Assembly (NCBI RefSeq): GCF_030463535.1 | Contig: NC_132893.1 | Location: 20,134,027 to 20,198,026 of the forward strand | Direction of reading: 5' to 3' | Source: Salminus brasiliensis | Taxonomy: Eukaryota; Chordata; Actinopteri; Characiformes; Bryconidae | Length of the DNA: 64,000 nucleotides | Shown here: positions 23,051 to 34,261 of the stretch, piece after piece | How the letters are laid out: each line of letters starts with the position of its first letter | Position numbering within the stretch: position 1 is the stretch's first letter | Notes under the pieces: generated by a model | Databases searched by the model: none | Seen by the model: only the letters and a program-made list of their open reading frames with translations | What the model was told of the DNA's origin: nothing | Program-made: the position numbers and the translations under genes

Positions 23051-23441
23051 TATGTGCCCAAAAGCATGCAGACATCCCTTCTAATGAGAAGGTTGAGCTA
23101 CCTATTGCTGATATGTGTGTTTAAACCTCCATAGATGGTTTGGAGCAGCTGCACTAAGATCAAGTGCTTGAGGGGTATAAAGTCCCCTAGGACTGATCTG
23201 TGGAGCAGTGGAACTCCTTTCTCTGGAGTGATGGAGCTCCATTTAGTTTAGAACCTTTGGAATGACCTGGAGTGACAGTTGTGATCCAGACATAATTGTC
23301 TAACTTGCTTAGTAATGCCCTCATGGCTGAATGCAATCAAATCCTCCCAGAAATGTTCTATCATTTTATGTAAAGCCTTCCCAGCAGATCGGAGGCTATA
23401 AAATCAGAAGAGGCACTGGAGGAGCAGAGGTCCACCAACTG
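23051..23441. mobile_element. Non-autonomous Tc1-family fragment
   Basis: Starting after a TA at 23051, the text reads tgtgcccaaaagcatgcaga, then ggagcagctgcactaagatc, aggggtataaagtcccctag and tgtggagcagtggaactc. The same module order occurs at 50779-51273 (gtccaaatgtttgtggacac ... gaggggtgtaaagcccccta ... gtggagcagtgaaactgtga). It is therefore a member of the same deletion-derived Tc1 family. Its right part is interrupted or replaced by the Tc1 element that begins near 23452. Confidence 0.6.
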
Positions 23442-23451
23442 TGTGTGTATA

Positions 23452-24557
23452 TATATTTGGCTTTTGGGTAAAATTTCAGGATTAACCTAAAAATGCAGGT
23501 GAACTTAATGTGACCTTCTCTAAATGTCTGAATGCTCATGTCCAGCTGTTCAGTGTTTCAGTACTTTTTGCACAACTTGCTGTTCTCTAACAGGATTTAA
23601 CAGGTGTTGGATCTATAAATCAACCACTGGTATTTAAACATTCCTCCTCATCATTGCTGTTCACAGATGGAAGTGGCCACTGAGCTTAGAGTGCTGCAGC
23701 GCCATCAGCAGGTTGCAACAGAGATACAGAGAGACTGGAAAAGTCCCAGAAAGGCATAGAAGTGGACGGCCTTTGGCCACATCCCACACTGATGACAGCT
23801 TCGTTGTGAACAGTGCCCTGCGGAACCGTATTATGAATGCCACACAACTACAGGCACATTTAAGGGAGGCACCCAAGTGTTTACATCAGCGTGGTCTGTG
23901 TGCTAGATGACCTGCAAGGGTACCTGACCACACCACCAGGCACAGGAGTCATCGTCTTGCATGGGCCAGGGAGCATTTACGCTGGATAAGGGACCAGTGG
24001 GCCTCAGTGCTGTTCATGCTGAGCAGAAATGGTGTCTGCCAACGATGTTAACATCATAACATCATTAATCCAGCCATTGTGTCTCTGCATGAACAACACA
24101 GGCCTAATTTCTTCATGGACGACAATACTCCAGCTCATTGAGGTCGCATCATTAGGGAACGGCTGCTGGAGACTGGAGTACCTCAAATGGAGTGGCCTAC
24201 ACTTTCTCCAGACCTGAATCCCATAGAAAACCTGTGGGATCAGTTGAGTCACTGTGTAGAGGCTCGTAACTCTGTACCCTAGAACCACAGTGTCCTGAGG
24301 GCTGCCCTTCAAGAAGAGTGGGATGCCGTGCCTCAACAGACAATAAGTCGACTTGTGAACAGCATGAGACGTCGTTTCAAGCTGTAATTGATGCTCAAGG
24401 GCACATGACAAGCCATTGAGACATTGGCATTTTTGTTAGGGTATATCCACCACTGTTGTTGGCTTTTGTTTCAATAGATGTGTTTGAGATAAGAAAATCA
24501 CTTTTGCATGCTTCTACTCACGTTTTCATAAATATCACCTGATAGCCAAAATATATT
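23452..24557 (+). mobile_element. Degenerate Tc1 transposon (DD34E type)
   Basis: The ends read tatttggcttttgggt on the left and, on the other strand, tattttggctatcaggt on the right, a Tc1-style inverted repeat beside TA dinucleotides. Between them, + strand transposase remnants appear in order: SGRPLAT (about 23762), NRIMNATQLQAHLRE (about 23827), FMDDNTPAH (about 24112) and SPDLNPIENLW (about 24208). The second catalytic Asp and the Glu are separated by 34 residues, the classic Tc1 spacing. Several frameshifts and in-frame stops, one right after PAH, make it inactive. About 1.1 kb long. Confidence 0.8.
23667..24388 (+). pseudogene. Broken Tc1 transposase
   Basis: The reading frame starts at an ATG near 23667 and changes frame before 23762, where SGRPLAT appears. 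It carries stops in the core and ends with LVNSMRRRFKL near 24386. The helix-turn-helix region is badly decayed, whereas the C-terminal third (EEWDAVPQQTISRLVNSMRR) is readable. Length corresponds to ~240 codons, short of a ~340-aa Tc1 transposase, so the 5' coding region is partly lost. Confidence 0.7.
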
Positions 24558-24599
24558 TTTGTGATTAGTGTATACTCTATACATCCAAGAATATACTGA

Positions 24600-25033
24600 A
24601 TATACCAAAACTACAGGTATTAACAAGAGATTGTCCTCCTTTAGTCGGAGTAACTGTCTGTACTTTCCAGGAAAGGCTTTCTACTAGATTCTGGAGCACT
24701 GCTATGAAGATTTGATTGCATTCAGTGTCAAGAGTGTCGATGTCAGCTTATCCCCAACTCCCCAACTCATCAAAAGTACTGCATGGCGTACCATCATTCC
24801 AGAGAACACGGTTCCACTGCTCCACAACTTTATGCTCCTTTAGCCCATGCCTGGCATTAGGCATGATGTCAATGGGCTCATGTTGATCTGCCCAGGGAGT
24901 CCTATTCTTTTGGCAGTTCAGAAACTAGACAAGCAATGTGTGCACATTTGCACAGCTGTGCCAGCAATTGGTGTAGCTTAAAGTTCTGACTGCATTCTTT
25001 AGAAGGGGTGTCCACAAATATTTGGACTGTGGG
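24600..25033. mobile_element. Tc1-family fragment, reverse orientation
   Basis: The right edge, aggggtgtccacaaatattt, is the canonical end of the family at 23051 and 50779 but in the opposite orientation. Interior words (gaaaggctttctactagatt, attccagagaacacggttcc, cactgctccacaactttatg) match remembered antisense transposase sequence of that Tc1 family. No open frame survives. Confidence 0.6.
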
Positions 25034-25199
25034 CCCCAGTGTGATTGCCCCACCTGCATTGCCCGTAACTATGCCACTGTCGCGGTCATGTGTGTCAGAC
25101 TTAATATGGCTGGATGCATGTTATCCTAAAGACTGCATGCATGAGTTCCTTCTTTTAAGAATATTCAGAAGTGTTGTGTTGGAATAGACTGTAATCACA

Positions 25200-25590
25200 T
25201 TGACTGGTAAACTTTGTGCCAGCAAATTAACTGACAGAGCCTCAAATGTCCCAATGGCTAGGCATGGATTTGGGTCATGTTGCAATATTTGACAGGCTGG
25301 AAGCGAGGCCCGGTGTCAGTTTGGGTTTATATGGTGTCCAGGCAACACTGTCTTGTTTTGAAATTGAGGTTGGGAGCTGCTTGGCTGTGAGTGTGATGTC
25401 ACTTCTCTAACATGGCTTATGCAGCAAATCTTGCCCAGCTCGGCTTAATATTTCTCCTGACTAAACGTCAGATTGCATTCCGGGGCCTCCACGTTCTCCT
25501 AATCTTGGAGGTAAATTCATTTTCCTCTCTGGCTTTAATTAAAGTGTCGGAGCATCAGACGTGTCTGGAGGGCAGGGCCCATGAGCAAGG
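25200..25590. promoter_or_regulatory. Candidate conserved non-coding block
   Basis: A non-repetitive stretch precedes a CT microsatellite and includes ctggctttaattaaagtgtc and tgatgtcact (CRE-like). It is adjacent to a motif block (25665-25769) that has a partial second copy 1 kb downstream. Regulatory function is speculative. Confidence 0.2.
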
Positions 25591-25596
25591 CACGGC

Positions 25597-25635
<39 letters not shown>

Positions 25636-25653
25636 ACTTCCTCTCTCTCTCTC
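25597..25653. repeat. (CT)n microsatellite
   Basis: An imperfect CT array of ~57 bases with two TTC/CAC interruptions. Confidence 0.95.
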
Positions 25654-25664
25654 ATGTGAGAATG

Positions 25665-25769
25665 AGTCTCCTTTCTAATTACAGACCAAAAGCCATTACG
25701 ACACCTTGGCTGTCCGTTACAGTGTTTAATGCCATTCATCTTTTCTCCCTGATCTTAGATCAGTTCCCT
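25665..25769. repeat. Duplicated motif block, copy 1
   Basis: The block gagtctcctttctaattaca is followed by ccaaaagccattacgacacc and, further on, by the palindrome-like ctgatcttagatcagt. Copy 2 at 26707-26779 has the same parts in the same order with closer spacing. The AT-rich TAATTA/CAATTA core looks like a homeodomain site. A duplicated regulatory block is one explanation; a short mobile repeat is another. Confidence 0.5.
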
Positions 25770-26174
25770 TGCTTCTGACTGAAACTGTCTCTGTATTTTG
25801 GCTTCTGGCCCATAGAGGACATGTGAAGTTTGCCTACAGTGCCTACAGTGATGTGGTCCTAACACATTGGCCGAGGCAGGTTACAGTTAGAAGTGGCCCC
25901 TACATCATTATTCCTTTTGCTGCCTTCCAGTCATAAAAGTCATGATTTTACGAGATGAGTGCACATAAAATCGTAGTGAAAGCCTAGACTTTTTAATGAG
26001 CCCAGACTATTCGAGTTGGTTATATTGCTACACTGTTATATTTCAGGTAGCAGCAACATGAATACGGCAGTCTAAGAAACTTCAGAGGAGGACTTGAGGG
26101 CATCATTAGAAATTCAAGAATAACAGGTCCCCCTATATAGAAGCACTATATAGAACACTGTTCTAGGGAACAAT

Positions 26175-26455
26175 AATAGTTCCCAAATTACTGTGATATA
26201 CAGGAAAATCAGCAATGCTAAATAGAACACTTCCTGGCTATGGAAATGGTCCCATAATCACTGTTTCTATCACTGGAAAATCAGGATAACTGTATAGAAC
26301 AATTCCTGTGAACATAAACAGTCCCATAATCACTGTTCCCATACCTGAAAAATCAGGATACGTATATAGAACAGTCATTTGGAACATAAATGGTCCCATA
26401 ATTACTGTTCCTATAACTGGAAACTCATCAGTACTACTGCGTATAGTACACAATT
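26175..26455. repeat. Minisatellite, ~72-bp unit
   Basis: About four units recur around ggtcccataatcactgttcc and tatagaaca. The cccataat word occurs at 26251, 26323 and 26395, a spacing of exactly 72 bases; a more diverged unit starts near 26183. Because 72 is a multiple of three, one - strand frame stays open through the repeats (26238-26453, 24-residue period). I consider that frame a by-product of the repeat. Confidence 0.85.
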
Positions 26456-26706
26456 TTCGGTTCCCTACATTAGAAATTCATAGAGAGCAGAACACCTTTC
26501 TAAGGAACAGGATTTGTAAATCAATAAAAAAATGTAAGTTTTTGATAAAGTGTGTGCTGAATATGAAACTAAACTGAACAGGCCATTTTATGGACATGGC
26601 CACTGTTTTTATTGTATTTTATGATGGTGGATGGTTATGAGTTCCAGAAATCACAATTACGGCATATGATCAGAAGGCTTCATTCACTTTTACACAATCC
26701 TCAGCT

Positions 26707-26779
26707 GAGTCTCCTTTCTAATTGCAGAGCCAAAGCAATTATGACACCTTTCAGGTTTTCTTGCTGATCCTAGATCAGT
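26707..26779. repeat. Duplicated motif block, copy 2
   Basis: The block reads gagtctcctttctaattgca, gagccaaagcaattatgaca and then gctgatcctagatcagt. It matches 25665-25769 at both ends, but the middle is about 30 bases shorter. It contains no open frame and no terminal inverted repeats. Confidence 0.5.
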
Positions 26780-27539
26780 GTTCTCTCTTCTTTCAGAGTG
26801 ATCCGAGTGAAGATGTGATAGGAGATAATCCTAGATCTGGATGGGGTGGCACACTTTGCTTACCTCAGAGCCCCTTTCTACCCTGAACATTACAGTTGAA
26901 CTCTCTGAATGGTGGCCATAAACTGGAGCTATAACCACAGCCCCGAGGGCAGAGTATTATCCCATTGTCTGTGTCACAGTGGAGTGTATTGGAGTCGCTG
27001 AGGCAGACTGGAATGATCTTACTGGAGACAATGACTCAGCGTGCAGAGCAATACAGCACATTATCCCAGGCCATGACTCTGCCATTGTGTCCAGTAAAAC
27101 AAGCAGTTCTTCCTCGGAGCGCTTCAGCCTCAGCTACGAGCACTTTTCTGTCCATTTTGCATGTCTTCGGGCATTTTTAGAAGAGTTAAGATGCCATCCT
27201 GGCCGACAATGCTCTGTGGGTGACTGACCGCATTGGCAGTTAAAGATCTGCAGTAGAACTTTTGCTGAATGCTGCACCTAGATGGGGTCACTCCAAGTTC
27301 CCAGGGCCTGTATTCCCAGGCCACAGGACCCAGGTAACAGGTCCACTGAAGATGCACTCACCTAGGACTGGAAGATAGGGACAAAAATCTTGTCACAGTA
27401 TCACATTTTCCCCAGGTCATTTAAGAATACTCATATTGCTACATGCAAGCTAATGCTATTGCACATCACTTTGACATCAGTAACTACACCAAAATAAGGC
27501 AGGCTATAGCAGTCATATTACTTTGTGATATATGACCAA

Positions 27540-27850
27540 AAAGGTATTAAAAGATCTGGTCATGTTGAGCAGTGTAGTCAGCTTAGCTTGGCAAAGCAAG
27601 CTAAGAAGAGAAAACTCTATGGTGTTTCAGTAAGTATTAGATGTAGAACAGATAACTAGCTGCCTTGTAAGCTACATTATGTCTCTGCTGAAAAATCCAG
27701 CTCAACACCAGCTTCTGTTGGTAGCTGGTTTCAGATGATCTAAGCTGGTCCTTGATGGTCAAGGTCGCAGAACGACTGGTCATCCAGAAGAAAACATATC
27801 CTATGCTGTTAAGCAAGCTGGTTAAGCTGTTAAAGAACTTAGTTAGTGAA
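27540..27850. repeat. GCTGGT-rich dispersed repeat
   Basis: The tract includes tctctgctgaaaaatccagc, ggtagctggtttcagatgat and gcaagctggttaagctg. These are typical of a widespread teleost non-autonomous repeat and related in reverse to 19365-19520. Ends are unclear. Confidence 0.5.
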
Positions 27851-28145
27851 AATTGAGCTTAGGCCCAGAGTGCCAAATGTGGGTGTAACTACAGAAGACG
27901 CATGACTTCAGTGGTCTGAGAGCCTATTACCTTCCACTGCTTAGTGTGGCTATAAACCACCTGTTTTGACCTTTAGAGGTTTGACAAACAGGCATCACAG
28001 CCTGCTGTTTTTGATACAGTAAGTTTGGGAGGCCTTTTTGAAAAATCATATCTTAGCATATCTTGCTTTGAAAGGCTCATTTTTTGTCAGGATATCCAGT
28101 GAAGGGAGCTGTTTTTTATTGAGAAAGCTGTTTTCTACTGAAAAA

Positions 28146-28275
28146 GAAATATACACCTTAACCTAACCTTAATCTACACCTAAACCTAATCTTATCGTTA
28201 ACCTACACCTTAATCTACACCTATACCTAACCTTAACCTACACCTTTATCTATATCTAAACCTAACCTTAACCAT
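28146..28275. repeat. Degenerate CCTAAC/CTACAC tandem array
   Basis: About 130 bases of imperfect 6-12-bp units built from cctaacctta, cctacacct and ctatacctaa. It resembles but does not equal the vertebrate telomere complement (CCCTAA): most units lack the third C. Best described as a degenerate simple repeat. Confidence 0.85.
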
Positions 28276-29162
28276 AGTAAAATAAGGAATCCATAACGGT
28301 TCTCCATACATTTTGGTCCATTCATTTCTGTTGTATTAGCACCAACAAGTTCATGTACAGCAGGATTTTCTCTGACATTAGCTGCGTTCCAAAGCGTAGG
28401 CTGCTGCCTCGGTAGGGCGGGTCCTCAGTAGGACTCTCCTATGCAGACTCCTTCTTAGTAGCCTATTGGTCACACAAATAGAGGAGTGTAACGAGGCAGC
28501 GTGCTGAGGTTACCGGAGAAGTTCCCACCTCTTGCAATTGTGGCGCATTTTGTATATTTTATCTTTTCATTTCTTCTGGGAAATAATATTTTAATTGTAA
28601 AAACTAACATTTTAAAAGAAAGGCTTCGCTTTCTGTCATCTTTCTACCATTTTCATGATGCTTTTTCCCTTCTCTTTGAGTATGTGCAGAGAACTGTGGG
28701 CAACTAATTGCCGGGAAGGATACATCAGTTGCATTCTCCAAATCGTTATGAACGTAGGCTGCCTTTCTGGGCTGTATACAAACGGTCCTTCACTTTGGAA
28801 CAGCCTCTTATGACGTAGCAGCTGAGAATTGCAGCATACCTGGGTACCACTGGAACCCAGCCATTTTCTCCCAGCACCATTTTTTAAAATTCTTTCTTGA
28901 GTACATTACAGACTGGTTGGGTGTGTGTTTGTGTATTTTGCTTATCAGTGCTTGAGCAGTGGATGAGTGAAAAAATAGGTCATATTTTTGGAGTGAAACA
29001 GTCAACCTAAATGGACGTTTCTATGTGAGATCAGACTGGCAGCACATTCTGATGTTGTTTTTAACACACAATGAACACAAGATGCTGTTATTGCTGTTAT
29101 GAGCGAATGGCTAGACTTCTTGCTTGCATTCTACGAAATGCGAATGTGCCAAGTGCACACAT

Positions 29163-29177
29163 TGCCACCTAGTAGAG
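29163..29177 (-). promoter_or_regulatory. CTCF-like motif (reverse orientation)
   Basis: GCCACCTAGTAG at 29164-29175 matches 11 of 12 positions of the reverse-complement CTCF core GCCMYCTRSTGG. Its orientation is opposite to that at 18427, so the two would face each other across ~10.7 kb. Motif evidence only. Confidence 0.3.
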
Positions 29178-29282
29178 CAAAGCGATTGTTCAGAATTAAA
29201 TTTTTTCCTGCCAATACCGGATAAATGTACAGAAACATTTTATGAAACATATGTAACATGTATGAAAACAATAAGGGGGGCC

Positions 29283-29712
29283 CCAAGTGGTCCGACAGAC
29301 TAACTAAGATCAGTCACTATGATCAAAGGATCACTGGATCAAATCCTGGTCATGCTGCTAGCCATCGGCAGCCGAGGCCTCGAGAGATCACAATTGGCCT
29401 TGCTCTCTCTAGGGTGGGTTAATGGCGCTCTCTTCCCACAATGCGTCACTGCGGCGCTGGCCATCACTGGTGTCTGCACGCTGCTGCGTCAAAGCTGGGA
29501 ATGCGGCGCTTCTTTCCAGGCATGTTGGTTGCCCGGAAAGGTTGCATCAGTGGTAGTTCGAGAAATGAGAGGCTTGACTGCATGCGTTGGAGGGGGCGTG
29601 TTGGTCCGCCTACATTAGTTTTGGAGGCATTACGTGCGATGGGGGGAGAGAATATATATGGGTTATGTAATTGGCGGTCCAAATTGGAGAAAAAAAAATG
29701 GGAAAAATGTCT
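29283..29712 (+). mobile_element. tRNA-derived SINE (second family)
   Basis: The element starts near ccaagtggtccgacag with tRNA-like text and a B-box-like ggatcaaatcc. A GC-rich body follows (gcgtcactgcggcgctggcc, ggaaaggttgcatcagtggt), and it ends aattggcggtccaaattgga plus an A-rich tail. The body and tail are typical of a tRNA-SINE common in teleosts. A shorter relative lies at 7615-7800. Overlapping open frames on both strands (29319-29788 and 29464-29742) are incidental. Confidence 0.65.
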
Positions 29713-31865
29713 GAACCTAATTTTTTCTCCCAGACCTTTCACCTATATTTCTTACTGTCTTCTGAGATGTTACCACTGTGCGCCTTAAAATAAGAAAGCA
29801 AACACATTCTGTTCTGTTATTATAAAGTCTTCACACTGATGAAATGGGTTTTCACAGAACCCTATTAACCCTTAAACAGCCTATATCCTGCCAGTGGGCC
29901 GAATGTGTTATTACAAACTATTCCTATTACCAAAGAATAGCCCCACTAGTTTGCACAGAAGACCTTTCTGTGTTAAAGGGGTTAAAACCAAGCTCTTGAC
30001 ACAAGCACAATTGGCCACATAGAATTCTTTATCTCTAGTGTCTCAGTCTTGGTCGTGCTACTGTTTTTTTTATGAGCTCAGATGAAAATCTACAGACGCT
30101 TGCGTTTCCAAGGCATACTACATCTCATTAAAGATCTATTCTATATCCAGCTTGGGCTGCTCTTGATTCAGTTAAGTCCACTGAGAGTCCACTTGAGTGT
30201 CTATTTCTAATGCCCCACTTATGGATGCAATAAGAGAGAACTCATCAGGCTTGTAGAAAAGGTACCAGCTTAACTCTTCAAATATGACGACCATGAAAAT
30301 GATCCTGGGAGCTGGCATGGGTTAATGTTCCCAGTTACATTTATCAGAGCACTCAACATTATAAAAGTACAAGGTAAAGAAGAAGCAGTGTTTTCAGCTC
30401 CCATTGCTGGTCTTTTAAAAAAATCAATTTATCATGCAGTATAAGAATTTGATGCTTGTGTGTATTGAACTGAGAGGCTTGTACTGAACTACAAGCTATA
30501 TTCTTACACTCCTACTATTTAGTGTTTATGTTGGTTTTTAATATTACAACAATAGTTTTTAATGTTGCACAGATTTGGGCCTTATCTCTATCCCTGCAAG
30601 TCAATGAAAATTGGAAGTGAATTTAAATATCCAATTAAGCTTGACTAGATTAGGCTAAAAATGTATCTGGGAGGGTTTTTTCTGTTCATTCTTTACTGTC
30701 TAATCCCTTTACTCTCACATCACGTAACAGCCCAACCTCATCTTCTGAGCAATCAGTCAAAAGCATTTTTTTACTTTTGGGCCGACAAATACATCAGGTG
30801 GTTCATAATTAGGCTTGGTCGTATTATAGCATCAATAGAATCATGCTGGTGATTTCACTGATGCATATGAGATCTGTCCACTGTAGTGGTAGTACCGCTT
30901 TACAAAAGTGCTGGACGTTATTGGACTGTGAAATCCACCTGGGAACTGCGCTAATCCGAGGCTCTGGCCCTGCAAATCTAAGCCAGTCGCCACTCCACTC
31001 TCCTATACCCCACCAACTAATCCCCTTTTCCTAGCCAATGGCAGTGCATCGTCATCTGCCGGTACAGGGGGGAAAAACCCTCTGAATATGCACTGAACCT
31101 TAAAACTGATCATGTGCCTTAAAGCTGGATTCAGGCACACCAACCCCCACATCGTGAACTACAATCTCTCTCTTTCTCCACTGAACTGTCTCTCACCCAG
31201 CATGTTTGGGCCAGTGAAGAGTATTAAAATAAAAAAAAAACACTGTGGAGAGACTTTGGCTGGGTTTCATGGAGAACGGAGAGAGAAAACAGAGAGTTTC
31301 AGACTATAAGCTTGTCTGATCTGACTGTAAAGTGCTGGAACTGAACTCAAAACATGGAAATAAGGCTAATGCCAAGAATGCAGCTTTAAAGACAAACCCC
31401 TTGCACAATGTGAATAAAGCAGGATTCATGCCCTCTCACACTTAAAGCCGAAAGCTGAAATGTAGAGGTTTTGGTTGGTCTTCATCCAGGATGGTCTAAG
31501 AGAACATAGTGGGCGTCGTGCCCTAATAAGAAACACTCAGCTCTAAGCCTTTTTCTCTTTTTTCTATTGAAAGAATGAATGATGCTTCCTGTGATAAACA
31601 AAAATCGTTCCAAAGCCAATACGTTTTCTTCTGAGTATTTTCTCCTGTTGTTGTAAAACAGTGGAAAAAATTGCATCGTAAGACTGGCAACTAGGGTTGG
31701 GCGGTATACCTGTTATAACTGCATGGGAGGGAGTAGCTATTCACGGATGATCCTGTACAAAATAGCACAATATTAAATCAGTCATTCAGCAAACGTTGAA
31801 CCATCAGCCTAACCACAATTACAAATGTTAAACTGCCACGAATCAGGAGAGAGAAGCTTAGTTAG
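29713..31865. other. Intergenic DNA, nothing recognised
   Basis: I see no coding exon, structured RNA, terminal inverted repeat or microsatellite in these ~2.1 kb beyond short A/T runs. The short open frames present have no family resemblance. Confidence 0.5.
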
Positions 31866-32078
31866 CTTAGCTAAGTTGGTGTGGCGCATCAGATAACACT
31901 ACTACCTGCTAGTGAGCCTGGGTTCGATTCCTGGTCTGGGTGACTATGCTGCGCTACACCAATGAGAGTGCTTGGGCAAGACTCCTGACACTACATTGGC
32001 CCACCTCTGTGATACAAGTAACTTTGTAAGTCGCTCTGGATAAGAGTGTCAGCTAAATGCTGTAAATGTAAATGTAGT
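31866..32078 (+). mobile_element. tRNA-SINE (family A), copy 1
   Basis: The head gttggtgtggcgcatcagat is followed by an exact Pol III B box, GGTTCGATTCC, at 31921-31931. The body reads gactatgctgcgctacacca and the tail tcgctctggataagagtgtc, then the short repeat aaatgtaaatgta. The same order occurs at 34262-34466 and 45092-45312. The tail is shared by many teleost SINEs. Confidence 0.85.
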
Positions 32079-33695
32079 TAGCATAACATTCTGTGTTTTG
32101 ATGATGATGACTCAGATCGAGTGGCCGGATGTTGGAAAGAAAGCTGAAATTAAAGTTTTTTTCTACATGGTCATGGATCTGTAGCCTCATCACTAATCTA
32201 ACCTTTGCTTAGCTAGCTCTGGTACAGATTCAAGATGTACCACACGGCACATCTGCTACTCTGACTAACTGCATCACTACAGACACTACAAAAACTTGTG
32301 TGTGAAAGAGCAAAGTTGAGCGACTGGTGTTAGGAGTGACAGACAGTCTTGGTAAACCCACGGCACGGGTCATGTCATGTTTGGACCCGTAGCCTGCTAG
32401 CTGTGCTTGGATGAGTTGGATGAGACCACAACACAGGCTGCGTTGCAGCTAACTGAGGCCTGAGAGGTTGATCTGCTGGTATACGAGAACCCGGAAGACA
32501 TGTGTATGCATAGAGGCTATTCCTGCCCATACATTCTTCAGACTGCAGATTAGAATGAAGGATGCTGGAATATTTCGTTCGTAGAGTATCCCCTGCTCCT
32601 AACACATCTGATACAACCAATAAACTACACTCTTGGCAAAATGGTGCATTACTTTAAAACTTTGCGTTGGTGCTGTCTAAAATCCTATTTAAAAGGTTAT
32701 TTTAAGAATCATATGCAACAAGTTTCCCCATCATAGAGATGAACCAGTTTGCCAGACATAGAACCAGTTGTTCATTGGTAATTCAGTTGAACACAGTTAG
32801 TTATGTTCTCTTGTTTCTATATAGAACCTTTATTTTTACTAAAGAATTTTGAAGAACCCTTTTTTTATAAGATGTAATTAAGTATTTCCCCAGTTGAACT
32901 TGATTTATAATTAGTGGCTTTTCCACACACAGACAAAGCTGTGTGATCTGACTGCAGAGAGTTGTGATATAGTCTTGTGACCAACAGATAGAAAGGCAAT
33001 TGCGTTATTTTGTTCAAAGAACTGTTATTTTTGAATGTACGTTTCTGAGACTCCACTTGAGACCAACTTTTCCTGTTAGAGCGCCACTGCCTTTCCCCAG
33101 GCCATCGCCACAGTCTCACAGAACAGCTGACTTGGTCACACTTAAGGAGTCACTCACTCTAAGTATAAAAGTCAAATTCCATATATATGGATTGTATGGC
33201 TGATTTCTCCTTTCGTGTGGATATAATTCACTGGTTGGAAAAATAAACCACTCATTTAGGTTAAGCTGCACTGAAGTCATTAACACTTTGTGTTGTTAAA
33301 AAAAATTTTAGTGTGTGCTTTTGCACTTTTATGCATTCATTCATTGCATCTATGGGCCTGCAGGTAGGTGGTGGCAGTGTTTATTCATAAAAGTCTGAAA
33401 CAGATGGTGTGCATGTTTCTGTTGGAAGCCATAGGGAGTTCAGAAAATGTAAAAACTGCATTTCATATATGGAAAAGGATGTGCACCCTTGGCCAAATTA
33501 CACCTTTTGTAAATTTAAGAAGTAGTAAACACAGCCTCTGTAGCCTCTGTCTTTCATAACATTATAAAGAATTCTGAAATGAATGTGGCCTGTGCAATTT
33601 TGTGGACTCCCTAAGCTCTGCAAAGGCTTGACAAGGTCTCAGACTTTGATTAGCAAATCAGTCCTGAGGAATGTCACCAACTGTAATTAGGAACC
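32079..33695. other. Intergenic DNA with weak repeat traces
   Basis: No gene is recognised. Weak similarity to Tc1-like 5' flanks is suspected at 33470-33690 (gcacccttggccaaattaca). A tatagaaccttta/gaaccctttttt pair near 32820-32870 resembles a common fish repeat end. Neither can be delimited. Confidence 0.35.
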
Positions 33696-33699
33696 GTCA

Positions 33700-34200
33700 G
33701 TGTGTCATGGTTTGTGGAGCTTGGAGACAGCGGCGGACGCAAACACAGGTTATATTTATTAGAAATAAAAACAAAGCAAACCAGAAACCAAAGAAACACA
33801 AACTAGGCAATAAAAGAAAAGAAAAACAAACATGAACCAAACAAGCTAAGAAATTGAAACAGCCAGAGAATAAACAGGCCAAGCAAACAAATCATGAACT
33901 GCCATAAATATGCACATGCACAAAACCAGAGCAAGAGCAGTGAACCAAAGGGACTACATGTACACAGACACTGACAAGAAGCACCTGAAGAAGATAACGA
34001 GAGGGCAGGGCTACAACAGAGGCTCAGGTGGGGACACTAATGATAAGGTGGGGCTGAGGCAGAGACAAGGAACAAACATAAACAGGGCAAACCGGAGACA
34101 CAGGGGGCGGCGAGTTCGGACTGGTGTACTTAGTAGTACTGACTTGGCAAGCTTGCGAGTACAAACTCCCAAGGACGGGAGGACGCTGTACAGTAATTTT
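33700..34200. repeat. A-rich dispersed repeat, class uncertain
   Basis: The stretch runs from gtgtcatggtttgtggagct and cagcggcggacgcaaacaca through long A-rich text (aaacaaagcaaaccagaaac) to a purine-rich part, gaggcagagacaaggaacaa. I recall this composition from a repeat frequent in fish genomes but cannot assign the class. Long open frames on both strands (33910-34353 and 34011-34313) follow from the biased composition. Confidence 0.45.
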
Positions 34201-34261
34201 GCAATTGGAACAGCAGTATGGTGTATAATGCATTCTGGAATATTTGGCTGTGCCAAGTCCA

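Noticed and set aside
29319-29788. Open frames of 92-115 codons on both strands
   Set aside because: They are contained in a tRNA-derived SINE.
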